A DNA stretch of 64,000 bases, from contig JAQOOI010000051.1 of assembly GCA_028554645.1 (NCBI GenBank), positions 1 to 64,000 on the forward strand. The letters are read 5' to 3'. Both the position numbers and the translations under genes were made by a program. Shown here one piece after another: positions 11,158 through 23,890 of the stretch (the first letter of the stretch is position 1; each line of letters starts with the position of its first letter). The DNA comes from Omphalotus guepiniiformis (taxonomy: Eukaryota; Basidiomycota; Agaricomycetes; Agaricales; Omphalotaceae). A model generated the notes under the pieces. That model was not told the origin of the DNA. It made no database searches and was given only the letters and a program-made list of their open reading frames with translations.

Positions 11158-13568
11158 ATGGCACAACAACGTATGGCGATTTGGGCTGCCGAAGACATAG
11201 ATGAGGACCTTCAAGACGTCGATCTCTCTCTTGCCATTGGAAACTATGGCCAAAATGGTCACTTTGATGACGGTCTGTACTTCACTCGTCTTTCTGCAAA
11301 CACGTATTCAAGCTGGGAGTCCATTTTATAGCCCACATTCAGCACTCTCAAATAGATCAAACCCTCGTAGCAATGCAGCAACACATGGCCCAGCAGGCAG
11401 CTTTTTCACAAATTCCTGATGTGGTCAAGGGAGTAGGTCACCGATAGTCTGCTCAGGTTCGGTCTGTTGCTCACCACTTTTCAGTTCATCGTCCATTTCT
11501 ACCAAGCAGTGCTTGAAAACAATCTGGCGGAGATTACTGTCGCATACGAGAGTGGCTGGAATAAATACACCGAAAAGTTTTATTCCCGGACAGAATGGCC
11601 TGAAGCCGAAATTATCGCACCTTTGGTTAACGACAGTGCGTGTCTAGCAGAATCCTTTGCCCTGCAATCATATTAAATCTGTCTTCCTTCAGATCCTATT
11701 TTCCTGATTCTCTATCGCGAACTTTACTATCGACATGTTTACTCACGTCTTCAACCGAACATTGACGATCGATTCCATTCTTACGAGAACAGCTGTGAGC
11801 TGTTCAACTATCTCCTCAGTGAGTACTGTTCCTTTGCGTATCAACTCTTATCTCATTTGGTTTTCAGACTCTGAAGGACCAGTTCAGCTCGAGCTCCCAG
11901 AGCAGTGGTTATGGGATATTATCGACGAGTTCATTTATCAGTTCCAAGTATTCTGCACGTGGCGCTCAAAAGTCAAAACAAAAACGGATGATGAACTGCT
12001 GATGCTTGCTGATGGTGGAGGAGTGCGTATTTGACGGCCTTTACCCAAACGGCTACTAACTCAAATGTCGTTGCCAATAGGTTTGGAGCTCCTACAGTGT
12101 TCTCAACGTCCTCTACTCTCTCATCCAAAAATCAAAAATCAACGAATATATAGTCGCTCAGCAAGAAGGGAAATCCCAGGAGGAAATTAGGTTTGTTATC
12201 GATATCTTTACCTGACCTGCGTGCGCTCATACCGTCTGACTGCAGTGAGATTGTCGGAGAATATGGCGTTCGACCATTATACCGAATGCTTGGATACTTC
12301 AGTATCATCGGCCTCCTTCGGGTACATGTACTACTAGGCGACTTCACGCTGGCTCTGAAGGTCATGGACAACGTAGAACTCAATCAAAGGGTAAGTCCGA
12401 TGAAGATAGTTTGTTTTCGTTAATTTTAATCTCTTCAGAGCAGTCCCCTTTCACGCGGGTGACCGCATGTCATGTAGCCACGTACTACTATGTTGGATTT
12501 TGCTACATCATGCTACGGCGATATCCTGACGCAATCCGAACGTTTGTGACGATATTGAACTTCATCCAACGCATGCGCCAATATCACACACGGAGCTACC
12601 AATACGATCAAGTGAGTTTAATTCACATTTGTTGCTGTACTTGCTCTGATACGGGTTTCTAGATAAGCAAGACGGCTGATAGGATGTATGCTCTCTTTGC
12701 TATATGTCACGCCCTCTCCCCCAGTCGTTTGGATGACAATATCACGAATACTGCCAAAGAACGTTATGGGGAGCAACTGACTAAAATGGCCAGAGGAGGG
12801 TGAGTTGGTATCAGCTAGAACACGGTCGATGTCTAATTGCTTGTTATTCTCAGAGAGGACGCTCTTCCAGCTTTTGAGGAATTGTTCCTTTATGCTTGTC
12901 CCAAGTTCATCAACGCCAACTCTCCACCATACGACGATCCGGCGGCTATTTCTCAGATACTTTCCGCCTCTCCTACCGCCTCCCCCACCCAACGTCAAGT
13001 GGAGCTTCCGACGTCCGCCACCCACACCGACCCCGCCCACCGCCATCTGCGTCTCTTCCTTTCTGACGTCACAGCTCAATCGCCTGTGCCTACGCTTAGA
13101 AGCTTTTTGAAACTTTATACGAGTCTAGGCTCTAAAAAGCTTGCGAACTTCTTGGATGCAGACGAAGAAGAGTTGGTACAGAAGATGATGGTTATGAAGC
13201 AAGCGAGCAGGAGTATAAGCAGGGTGGGATCAGAAAAGGGCAGCCTGTTGGATGGCCAGACTATTACAACAAGCGACTTGAACTTCATTATCGACGACGT
13301 GAGTGTCTTTTCTTATTTTCTTATCAGCAATAAACTCAATCTTTCTAAGAACATGGTACACATTGCCGAGTCCACTATTGGCAGGAAGTATGCCGGCTGG
13401 TTCATTAAAAATACTGAGAGAACTCAAAAGATTTTCGATGATTTGCGTAATACCCCGCTTCCGATTTCGTCAAAGCCTAGCATCTCTACCAATACTGCGC
13501 CAACAGAAGCGCCAGCTAAACCTTCTCGAGGTCAAAAGGTAGCATGGGGTGGAGTAAAAACAGCTTGA
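11158..13568 (+). CDS. Translation initiation factor eIF3 subunit L
   Basis: A subunit of the eIF3 complex, which loads mRNA and initiator tRNA on the 40S ribosome in the cytosol. Eleven exons: 11158-11272, 11332-11432, 11485-11635, 11693-11818, 11868-12022, 12081-12190, 12246-12390, 12441-12611, 12663-12799, 12854-13298 and 13350-13568, giving 624 residues with all phases consistent. Family-specific blocks are clear: the helical segment around [17 protein letters not shown], the [20 protein letters not shown] block, and the C-terminal PCI-type region ending near [19 protein letters not shown]. The last intron (51 bases) is a multiple of three without a stop, so retention would insert 17 residues. 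The acceptor at 12441 is two bases past the first AG; the first AG would shift the frame. The identity is secure. Confidence 0.95.
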
Positions 13569-13776
13569 TGTTTTTGTACTTCGTCTTTTTGTAGCCCTGT
13601 GCAAATATCCTAGTACATGATCTGTCTTTCCCGCGAGCTTAAAAAAAGATATAAGCATTCGTATGTATAATGTGAGATATCATATTCTATTCAAGTGATA
13701 ACTCAGTCATAAGCAGGATCACTCATCACGCTGCGGTCACACAGCCTCTGTCGCTCCTCATTCTTGTACCTTCATC

Positions 13777-15575
13777 ATGCAGCATCTAGGCAAAGCCGCA
13801 TTACGAGTTACGAAAAATTATACCAAAGGCTATTCTGATACACAAGCCAAAGTCCGAGAGGCAACCTCTAACGATGCCTGGGGCCCGTCGGGAACGCAGA
13901 TGAACGAAATTGCGCAATTAACTTATAACCAGTTCGTACCTTATTGTTGTCTCGCCATGACTGTAGATATGACGATCAACATGTAATTCCCCCAAGGAGA
14001 CTTTGTAGAAATTATGGAGATGCTTGACAAAAGATTGAATGACAAGGGCAAAAACTGGCGGCACGTCTTTAAAGTATGTACGATTGACCTTGCTCTGCTG
14101 GCCAATTTTGCTAAAAATGGTGATTCTTCCCCTTTAAAAGCTTGACGGTCCTTGATTACTGTCTTCATCAAGGCTCAGAGAATGTCGTGATCTACTTCCG
14201 AGACAACATTTACATTATCAAGACGCTAAAGGAATTCCAGTACGTTGACGAGGAAGGTAAAGATCAGGGTGCCAATGTGCGCCAGAAGGCCAAAGATATC
14301 ACCAACCTTCTTCAAGACGAATCCCGGCTGCGCCAGGAGCGCCGTGCACGCGCACATATGCGCGACCGCATGATTCGCGGGGCAGCTGGAGGTGGCGACG
14401 ATGAATTTGATCCAGACGAGGATGAGAATAATCGAAGACGTACATTGGGGCCACCTACAGCTAGGGGAAATAAAGATGAGGATGATTTGAGACGGGCAAT
14501 CGAGGAGAGCAAGAAGTCATTGGCACAGGAGAGGCTGACTGCTGAAGACAGGGATCTTCAGCAGGCGATTAAGCTGAGTCAGGAGGAAGAAGAAAAGCGT
14601 AGTAAGGCTGTGGAGGATTCGAATGCATCCGCGTTGTTCGATGACAACAATCAACTGTGCGTCGCGTTCCTCGATCGGATTAAGTCCTTGCTAAACGTTT
14701 CGTAGTGTTACTGGTGCGGACTCGCATTTCAGTAACAATCCTTTTCCGACATTGTCCGACCCTACACCATATACCGTTGGACTGCAACCGCAGTTTACTC
14801 AGCTCCAACCTCAATTCACGTCATTCAATCCCTACCAGCAGCAGCTGCAACAAGAAGCGGCTCAAGCAGAATTCTTACGCCAGCAGGAACTATTCCAACA
14901 GCAACAGGCGGCACAACAAGCCCAAATGCAACAAGAAGAATGGATGCGACAGCAATTGCTGCTTCAACAGCAACAGCAGCAGCAACAGGGCTTGTTTGTC
15001 CAGCCGCCGTTAGCCGCTCAACCCACAGGTTTTGGGTAAGGTGTTTTCCGATGATCAGAATGCTACGCTTCTGACATTCACTGTACAGTTCCAACAACCC
15101 CTTCGCTCCACGTTCGTCGCCCACTTCCCCGGTGAACAGCAATACACTCAATCCCCCGTCATTCAATCTACAAGGAACTTATGCGAACAATCCCACTGAC
15201 AATCTACACCACCTCAGTAATCCACCTTCGACTTTTTCTCAGTCTCCTTCCCCTACACCTCAACAACAAGGCGGTCGACCAATGAATGTGAAGGTGCGCG
15301 AAAGCGAGAATCAGGAGCTGGCAAACTTGTTTGCGGATCGAGAAGGAGGGCAGGATACGTTTGGAAATATTGGCGCATTGAGGTGGGATAATTCGATTCT
15401 AGTAATTCAGCAGCGTCGTTTACCATTGCCTTTCTATTTCAGATACGGTCACAGCAATGCAGGGCGTCTGATATCTCAGCCGACTGGTGCCCCTAACCGG
15501 CAGCACAACCCATTTGCATTGCAGCAGCAGCAGCAATCAGGATTTAACAATGAGCAACCATTTTTTAGTGTTTGA
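13777..15575 (+). CDS. Epsin (ENTH-domain endocytic adaptor), two out-of-frame junctions
   Basis: An epsin of the Ent1/Ent2 type: the ENTH domain binds phosphoinositides at the plasma membrane, UIM helices bind ubiquitin, and NPF motifs bind EH-domain proteins. Apparent exons: 13777-13931, 13997-14073, 14141-14656, 14706-15035, 15089-15382 and 15443-15575. The ENTH domain is split over the first three. Two UIM-like helices (near LRRAIEESKKSLA and LQQAIKLSQEEEE) follow, then a Gln-rich region and three NPF motifs (NPFPT, NPFAP, NPFAL). The anomaly: both the first and second introns join the ENTH coding blocks one base out of frame with any GT-AG pair I can find, although the blocks themselves are well conserved. 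Sequence indels, non-canonical splicing or a damaged allele could explain this. The later introns (49, 53 and 60 bases) are clean. Confidence 0.8.
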
Positions 15576-16171
15576 AGTTTACATGGTTTTGAATATTATA
15601 CTTTCTTTCTCTACTCTGGCCACTTGGACAGGGCTACTTCCACCTTTTTCTCTGTGTTACCACTGTACAGGATTGCTTGTCGCTCTTGGGCCTCTTCAAA
15701 TACTGTATTTTGCTTGTTTAGTATAGTCATTCTGTTAAGTCAGTGTTGACTGATGAGACCACAGGCCACTGTGCTCCAGAGATGCTATCTAAGTTGTAGT
15801 TCGATAGAATTAACGTATGAGATATACAGCAAAGCAGCAAAACTCACGAAGCTGCATTGGACTCTTTCCTTCTCCCCTCACCTGGGCTCCCAAAACTGTC
15901 ATTCCTCGGGGTCGGAGGTAAGACTGAGGCAAATCCAAAAACAATGATCCTGGAGATGAAAACCTCGAATTGCGCGCATGAGAAGATGGCTCGTCTTCGA
16001 GATCAATCTTGAGCGCGCGAGGAGAAAGTTGAGCTAGATTCTGCGATGTTCGTCAGCAATCTGGTGTGCAAAGGAGCATCGGATTCGATGCACAGCGACT
16101 CAAGTCACATCACATGACCGCATCTCCCCTCCCCTCCTCCCCTCCTCCATCCACTCCACAGTGGTCCTTCG
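15576..16171. other. Intergenic spacer, epsin / RRM gene
   Basis: Nearly 600 bases with no supported gene. The first part is T-rich 3' sequence of the epsin gene. The last 60 bases before the ATG at 16172 are a C/T-rich tract (around 16125-16165) typical of a fungal core promoter. Confidence 0.4.
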
Positions 16172-18287
16172 ATGGATCCAACGCTCACGACGAAACGTCT
16201 CCACATATCAGGTCTAACACCTACCCTAACACCAAAAGACTTAACAACCCGTCTATCCCACTTCGGTACCGTTAAATCCGTCGAAGGTTTCGATAAATTA
16301 GATGGTGTGGGTCAACCTAGGAAGTTTGGGTTTGTGGAGATGGAGATTGGGGATGGGGCGCTTAGGAGGTGTGAGTGTGTTGGTGTTTTTTTGTTTTTTC
16401 TTTGGTTTTCTCTTTGATTTTGGGGTTTTGCGCTCGAGGGTGTTTTCGTTTCATGAAGGAATGCATTACTGAGGTTTTTTTGTTTTTTGTTTTGTTTTTT
16501 AGGTCTCACGACACTCAGCGGTACGACGTATAAAGGTGCTAAACTACGTATCGGGGAGGCTAAACCAGATTACGCAGCAAGGTACTCTATTCTCCCCTCT
16601 TTCCCTCCTCATCCTCCTTTCCGACTCATTCATCTAATCCACCCAACTGTTCTCCGTTTCTTCTTCTCTTCAGATTAGCAAAAGAACGCGCTGACCAACA
16701 AATCTCACCACCCACGAAAAAACGCCGCACCAACTCGCACTCAAAATACACCGCAACATACCACCCCGATATGACACCCATCACGCGCGAGAACGCGGGT
16801 GAGAGACCGGGGTGGAAGGTTATGCCTTCTGGGAGGGTGGTGAGGGTTATGAAGATGAGGCCTGGGAAGCCTTTGGTCGGGGTTCCCGTGAGGCGGGATG
16901 GGGAGAGAGAGGTGGGAGATGCGAAAGGGAAAGGGAGGGAGGGAGGAAAGGAGAGGAAGAAGAAGATGAGGGAACCTGATGTGAGAGCTAGGGTCAAGAC
17001 GATTGATGTTACGAGGTGGGATGGAGGTAATGGGGCGCCGTATTTGAGGGGGGAGTTTTTGAGTGGGAGTGGGAGTGGGGAGGTTGGTGCGGGTGTGGGT
17101 GTGGGTAGAAGGGGGAGTCCGCTGCTGGAGGAGAAGGAGAAGGAGGGTCGTGTCGACTTTGACTCCTATGACTCTGACTCGGAAAGCGAAAACGAAAACG
17201 AAAACGAAACTCAAAATCTACTCGCAACCGACTCAAATCATACCTCAATTCCCGTTCCTCCACAAAGTACTAAAACTATCCAAGACGCAGACTCAACAAA
17301 CCTATTAATCGAACGCGCACAAACGCTTTCATTTATCGATTCTCTCTTCGATTCTCACTCCGCTTCCACCAAAACCACCAAACCCACTAAACCTACCAAA
17401 ACCACCAAAATCGCTGACGCTGACGCGAACGCGGACGTGGATGTACTCCCCGTAGAATGGGACTCTGACATCGACCTTGATGAGGCTGAGGCGAGGGTTG
17501 TTCCTGCTGCCGAGGTTGACGCCGATGCTGAAGAGGAGTATGAGGTTGTTCCGAAGAGTTGGGGTTTACGGAAGGATGTGGACGTGGACGTTGATGGGGA
17601 CGTTGATGAGGATGAGGTGGAGGTGGAGGTGGAGGGGCAGATGGACGTTGATGTAGAACCGATTGAAGTCGAAGTTGAAGCTGAACAGCCCGCGGTAAAG
17701 AAAAACGCGTTGAAAGAGTTGTTCAAGCCGAGAGAAGATGAAGGTACGTTTTCTTTGTATTTCCGTGTCCATGTTTCTGTCTACACGAGCTCACCCCCGT
17801 ATCTACACGTACAGGCGGCTTCTCACTTCTGAATCACCTCGATCTCGAGTTGGACGATGATATAGATACGACATTGGGTTTATCATTTGCTGTCGGTGGG
17901 GATTTGCCTCAACATCATCAACAAGTCAACGCACCTCGAACAGAGTCTGTATCCCCATCCCCACATCCTACCCACCCGCACCCGCACCCGCACACACGCA
18001 TACACCCACACCCCCAACCAACCGTAGACCCCAAAAAACCCTTGTTCTTCCCTCGCCCAGGATCTCTCGTCCCGTTAGTGACGACATTTGTCAACGATCC
18101 CTCACCGTTCTACGCGCTCGACACACCCGAGGAAAGGAAGAAGAGGTGGGAGGAGAGTAAGTGGGAGTTGACGAGTGGGTGGAAGAAGAGGTGGAGGGAG
18201 GCTGGGAAGGTTGGGAGGAGGAGGGGGGTTGGGGTTGGGGCGGGGGCGGGGGCGGATGGGAAGGGGGGTGAGGGGGATGGGGTGTAG
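16172..18287 (+). CDS. RRM protein resembling nucleolar protein Nop8
   Basis: A 606-residue protein in four exons: 16172-16370, 16503-16581, 16674-17743 and 17815-18287, all in phase. An RNA-recognition motif occupies about residues 8-90 (KRLHISGLTP near its start; RKFGFVEM as the RNP1-like strand). A basic KKRRTNSHSKY stretch follows, then a segment with RMKMRPGKPL-like basic repeats, a long Asp/Glu/Val repeat, and a C-terminal block ending in FFPRPGSLVPLVTTF and a Trp/Arg-rich helix. This order matches the Nop8 family of 60S ribosome-assembly proteins in the nucleolus. The match is by overall layout rather than a unique motif, so the name is probable rather than certain. The acidic repeat (about 17570-17690) comes from GTGGAC/GAGGTG-type microrepeats, and a purine-rich GGGGTTGGGG tract encodes the low-complexity tail. 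Confidence 0.65.
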
Positions 18288-19129
18288 TTGTCGGGTTGTA
18301 ATATTTGTGACTATGGCATATGGGATAGGTGAAGTTATTACTAATCAATATCAGAATGTGTTGAACCGCCTTACACTTTAGCCTGCAAGTCCTCGCAAGC
18401 AAGACGTGGCGCAGTAATTCAAAACGACGTCGCAGGTGTTGCTTTCTCTCACTGGGGCAGGGAATATGGAAGATACAATACATGTAACGTAACACCCTTT
18501 TGGATTCGTCAGAATTTGACGGGAGGATTACGATTCCACTGACAAGGGTGTATTGTTATCGTACCCCACACACATACACACTTCGAATATCATCCGGGAA
18601 TATCATCGTCAAGAGCGGACGCTGATTTGAGAGAATCATTGTACTTGCTTACTTGTGCTCAGGCTGTTCTCTGTTCTGGTGACGAATTACAACAGGTCTT
18701 CGACCGTGTATTACTTGAAATCAAAGTTGAAGCAACAAAATTGCGCTCTACATCTACATACTACATAGCTGAAAAGTGGACGATGTACACTTCATGCCAG
18801 AAGTCCAAGCTTCACAATCAAAAGATAAACAGCCTAGTCATTATACATACTTGGACTGTTTTATGAAACACCAAGAGCGGCAAATTGAGCAATTGGAACT
18901 GAGAGTACGTAAGGTAGGGAACATCCATCCCCCGCCAACCCCACATGATTGTGACAATCCGTGACATAGACTACCATACTCTCTCGGAGACTCCTTTATT
19001 TCTTTGTCATGTTCTTTATACCAAATTGGAAACCATACTTTTGCTTTAATTACAGTATAGAAGCCGCATGCAACAGCTTTTGACATACAGACAAGAATTA
19101 AATGAGGAGTAGTGAAGTTACTATTATGC
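18288..19129. other. Transition from host genes to repeat-rich DNA
   Basis: No supported gene. A short open segment (18776-18964, plus) has a coiled-coil-like stretch but no recognisable family. AT content rises from here on and mobile-element relics begin just beyond. Confidence 0.35.
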
Positions 19130-19925
19130 TATGGTATTCCCTCCTCCTTGCACTCCTTTAGAATACTTTCAGGCAAAACATGGTGTCCCCGATACTTCCT
19201 AGAAGCCCAGGCTGCTTGTTGTCCACTAAGACCTTGAGAATATGCATTCATGAACCGACGAGACCAATTAGCAAATCTGGTAAAGGCACGAGAATGTCAG
19301 ATAAGTTACTTATTGTTATTTTGAATTGATTAGGCTTACTGTCGCATGCTCTCCAAAGGAATTGATTCAAGTGCCTCCAGTGTATTCTTCTCAAGTTGGT
19401 CCTCTTGAGATGACTCTGGAAAGTGACAATATACACATTATGCATAACCCCAACACTGTTCAATGAAGTTAAGCTCACAATGGAACTTTGGTAGAAATAT
19501 AACTGAAAATCCTCGAGCATTACAAGCACACTCAAGAATGGAGTTAACATCAACAAAATTGGGCTGGTTGAACAGAATGCGGCGGCAACAACAATCAACA
19601 GCACCAACTGCACATTTGAAGTTCTTACACTTCACATTCTTAAGACCACCTTGAGCACCTAGCTTTGAAATATTGATTCCTCACTCCTGCAAGATTACGG
19701 CCATTCCTTTAAACATCCCTGCATCCTTCTGACCATCAGGAAAATACAGGTCTTGTGACTTTCCATCTGCAAACTTGGCTGGACCCATGCAGATTTTTGT
19801 TCTCGTAGATTCCATCAGGTTGGTATATTGGCTTGCCGTTTTCATTCCGCTTTGTGACTTTAATGAACTATTCCTTCGGATTCTTTGACATGTGGCAAGC
19901 AGACAAGGCACTGTCAGGACACTTC
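19130..19925 (-). pseudogene. Relic of a DDE-superfamily transposase
   Basis: Minus-strand fragments match the Agaricomycete DDE transposase-like family that has a Cys-rich block (CCCRRILFNQPNFV) followed by FLPKFHCELNFIEQCWGYA. The Glu in NFIEQCW is the expected third catalytic acid. Upstream pieces (FADGKSQDLYFPDG, MFKGMAVIL) are collinear but in shifted frames. An in-frame TAA at 19440-19438 follows WGYA. The C-terminal exon (FANWSRRFMNAYSQGL to LPESILKE) is still recognisable behind an apparent retained intron. The N-terminal half and the first catalytic residues are missing, so it is inactive. The family is known from memory of the motif, not from a search. Confidence 0.7.
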
Positions 19926-21624
19926 AGGTGAGTCATAGCATTGTCATAGATGTGTCAGTGACTCAAGTTATCAAACTCAAATAACCAAACACAAAGATCT
20001 TAGTTTCACACGAGTAAGAGAAAAGCAGAGAATAGAATTGAGAAAAGAAGCAATACAAAGGAATATGCTAAGTACAAGTCTAAACTCAAGGAGTTATTGA
20101 CAAGATTGAAGCTAAAGAAATCTCTACCTAAGCGGACTTGTTATATATGTAAATAAAACCCTAAACCCTGGGCTATAACACTTGACTAATTCACCGTGTG
20201 TCTACCATGAGTTCAATCATCTCAAGTGTTTCATTAATGATCGTGATCACCTTTAGTTCTACATGCTTGATCTCGATCATCATGCTACCTACATGTGTAT
20301 TTAATATAACTCTAGATCTATAACTTAAGATGCTATCTACTAATAATAAAAGTGTCTATATGTACAAACAATGAGATAAGATGAAAAAAGAAAATGTTCG
20401 TAACATGAACCCCTCCTTAGAGACGATGTTCCCATTGTCCTAACTTCACTGCTAATGCTTCTGTTGGTATCTTCTTTGTTACGAATTTGGAGTGTAACGA
20501 GAATTCGTTCTTATGGCGGCACCACCCAGCCAAAAATTTGACAGTTAAGCGGGCCTCCGATTTGAATGGAATACATCCAATTCTTAGTCAGCTGCTCTTC
20601 TCCCTTCAATCTCGTGCTAGTTGGTTGTTTAAGCTGGCCTTTCACGACACCTCGGTTTTGCCTCGGTTCATCTTTCTCTCGGCTATCTGGTATAATCCGA
20701 ACACTCAGGATGTAGGTTCCCTTCAGGATCCTACTGAGCATTTGAAGATGGCATTCAATTTCTCAAAATATTCTGCATTCTCACCTTGCCCCCAAGTGTA
20801 CTTACTCACCTGGTCCCTCAAGAACTTCCTTGCAACTTAAGTGGCATATAAGGAACATTATAAGCAAAGGAAACGAAGACGTCTACAGACAAGGATGTGT
20901 GTTATTCAAGTGAGTCTATATCAGTGGTGCGGAAGCCTAGGCTGAGTGTCCACTATCAATCTCAGGAGTGGACAACAATGACAGAAAGCTATTCTTACTG
21001 ATGACGGGTATCATGCTGGGCTGGAGTTTCTGACTCAGAGAAGGAGGTGATGACACTCAGAAGGGTATCAGATCCAATCCCTTGGAATGCTTTCCGTACG
21101 TTGATATTTTGTATCATGGGTCTCAGTCATGGCTTTTTGAAATGTTGGAACGGTTTTCAGAGCGTAACGTCCTTCTGCGTTCCTCGTCAAAACACAAATC
21201 TTCACGGCCGTCAACAAGTATTTGTGAGTACCATCCTATCCATCGGCTTTCCACTTGATTTTATGATTCGGCCTCTAAACAGACCAACTTTATTCAACAA
21301 CCACTCCCTCTAGGCTCTCACCCGGGTGCAGGCTTCAAGGAAGGTCAATCAGGTGCTCTTGCAATGGGTCAGCAAGCATCAACGGGTCTTACGATGTTAA
21401 ACCAGTTCTGGTACGTGATTCTATGCCATTATGTCTTGTCATCCGGTCACGTCTCCCCCTCACAGGTGCTATGTAACACCCTGTCTTGGCGCATTCATTG
21501 CCCATGCTCACACCCTTTCCGCTGACCCTACCTCGAATTCGCATTTGCCTGCATCAAAGGATGCAGGCTGACACTACAAGTTTCTACTACTTCTGTACAT
21601 GCTTTAGGGATAGGTTGTAACAAT
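19926..21624. other. AT-rich repeat-derived DNA, nothing coding supported
   Basis: About 1.7 kb without a recognisable gene. 20000-20460 is AT-rich and resembles LTR or element-flank sequence. Open segments at 20487-20840 and 21047-21313 (plus) have no family resemblance, although the stretch near 21300-21410 keeps a gene-like reading frame. The 3' LTR of the neighbouring Gypsy relic may lie at the right edge, but I could not define its ends. Confidence 0.3.
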
Positions 21625-23527
21625 GATGTCAGAAATAAGGAAATTGGGACCTCAATATTTCTTAACTGAGGTGGTCGTGGTTTATTGGGGAATTTTTTAT
21701 GGAACTCTTCAATTGCTTCCTTTGCGTTTGCAAGGTTTGCTAATGGTTTCCATGTTTGTTTGTGCTGTGAATATCCCTTCTATTGTACTTTGTAACCAAA
21801 TCTCCCTCCCCTATATTTACCTGAATCTACTACTTCTTCTACTTCGAACTCCGGTTCTTCTCCTTCTATCACTGGTGGCAGATTGTCATTCATGGATTGC
21901 TCGGGAAATTCAGGTGGATGATATGGTGACAGTAAGACTTTGTAAAAGACGGGATGTATCCTTTCCCAAGTCTTTGGTATTTTTAGCTGGTATGACGTCG
22001 CTCCAACTTTCTTTACAACTTCAAAAGGACCAAATCATTTATCCTTCAACTTCTTCATTGGTCAATCAGAAGTCAGATTTGTCGCTTCAAGCCATACTTT
22101 GTCATTAGGCTTATATTCAACTGATGGTTTTCTCTTCTTGTCATAATACCAAGTCATATCCCCTTTTGCCTTTTTGAGTGCTGCCCCTACTTCTTCCCTG
22201 ATCTTGATCATCTTATCAGCAAATTCCTGTGCTGTGGGATTTGCCAATGGAGTCTTTGGAGCTGTTCCCTTATATGGATGTCATCCCATATCAGCATAGA
22301 GTGGAGTGACACCCATAGTTGGGTGTATTCTATCATTCAACATGAATTCTGCTGTTGGTAACCATTCATGCCAGTCGTGTTGATGTTGATTGATGAATAA
22401 CCAGAGATAATGTTCAATCTCTTGGTTCATCCATTCTGTCTGTCCGTTCGTCTGTGGGTGATATGCCATTGTGAAACTCCCCTGAATGCCTAATAACTGG
22501 TATAGTCCCTGCATGTTAACGACATGTGTGTGGGTATCAAACATGTTTGTTTTGTGAAATGGTCCACAGTCACACTTATGGCATTAAAACCTCCAGCTTC
22601 TGGTAATTCTCCAATCAGATCTGTTCCTATGACTTCCCAGGGGCCTTGTGGAACATTATTTGTGACTAGTGTTTTTGTTGGTTTAGTTCGATGAATTTTA
22701 TTGGCCTGGCACTTTTCACACCCTCTAATGTATTTCTGTACATTCTGAGTGATTCCCGGCCACCAATAGTTTCTCGTTACTAATTCTGTAGTTTTAAACT
22801 GCCCTGGATGTCCTGTAAGAACTGTATTGTGATGCAATCCAATGATCTTTCCTCGTAACCTATTGTCAATAGGTATGTAAATCCTATCCTGCCATGTCAC
22901 AATTTCTTCCTCTGACTCAATCCAATCCTTCTCTTTTCCTTCCAAAGCCTTATTCACTAGATTATCCCATACTTTTGACTTATAAGATCTAAGATCTCGT
23001 CCTCAGGCATCTCTAGTCTGTTGATCGAAAAAAGTTATGGCTTTAAAAGTACCACATCCTCGTTATCATTCTCCCCTGTCTTATGATTGGCCATCCTGGA
23101 CAATGCATCTGGCTTTTCCATCGACTTTCCAGGTTTATGAATCAATGTGAAGTCATATTCTGATAATTCAGTGATCCATTGGGCTTGTCGGTGATTCAAT
23201 TTCTGAGGTTTTTTGAAGCACTGAAGATTTTGATGATCTGTATAGATCTCAAATGACTCTTCCACACCCATCAGATATTGTTTCCAATCTGCTAAGGAAT
23301 TCATAATGGCCATCATCTCCTTATCGTAGATCTCATAATTATGTTCTATTTCATTTAGAGATCTAAATCTGAATGCAATAGGCCACCATTTTCCATCTAT
23401 CTTTTGTGATAAGACAGCTCCGTTCGCATAATCTGATAAATCTGCCTCCACTCTGAATTGTCCATGATCACGAGGTATGGTTAAAACAACTTCTTCAGCA
23501 ATTCTACTTTTGAGTTCTTCGAATGCC
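21625..23527 (-). mobile_element. Truncated Ty3/Gypsy chromovirus (RNase H-integrase-chromodomain)
   Basis: The minus strand carries, in order, the end of reverse transcriptase with RNase H (23527-23035; motifs VEADLSDYANGAVLS and YTDHQNLQ), the integrase HHCC finger (HHNTVLTGHPGQF ... CEKCQ, about 22830-22700), the integrase core with its first Asp (GTDLIG) and its Glu (NGQTEWMNQEIE), a linker (KVWLEATNL) and a decayed chromodomain (about 21900-21640). It is broken: frameshifts separate the blocks, a deletion near 22545 removes the expected second catalytic Asp, and stops interrupt the post-integrase region (about 22060). The 5' side is cut off at 23527 by an LTR-A fragment. Inactive. Confidence 0.85.
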
Positions 23528-23890
23528 TACTGAAACTGTTGCTGTCCCTGCTGTTCTGTCTGTGCTGTTCTGCCTGCTGAAACTGTTGCTGCTACTGTTC
23601 TGATTGATACTGTCACTGTTTGGACCATTGGATCGAGTTGCCCACTCTGATTATTGCCCTGAACCATCCCCTGAACTCCTGAGAAACTAGTTGCCCTCTG
23701 TCTTGAATTGCCCTGTCACTTATACCCTGTTCAGAGCAGACTGCAGACACTTGCTAGCTCAGTATTGAGTTTGATTGTCGAGTTTAACTGTGCAGAACCT
23801 TTGCCAACGCCAGCCACACCTCCACAAAACCCCCTAGAATTGAGTTAGAGGTTGTTTCTTGAGACTCCCTCTCAGTCAAATTCTTGCACA
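23528..23890 (+). repeat. LTR-A fragment (terminal 363 bases)
   Basis: Nearly identical to the last part of the full LTR-A copy at 35278-37048, in the same orientation and ending at the same CTTGCACA terminus. It joins the truncated Gypsy element on the left to the DIRS-like fragment on the right, so both were broken by this insertion or by later deletion. Confidence 0.8.

Noticed and set aside
16741..17263. Long minus-strand frames rich in His/Pro opposite the RRM gene
   Set aside because: Mirror frames of the low-complexity coding repeats; the plus-strand exons are supported by splicing and domain order.
20145..20175. CCCTAAACCCTGGG, resembling a plant-type telomere repeat
   Set aside because: Only about one and a half units; fungi of this group use TTAGGG arrays. 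Chance or element sequence.
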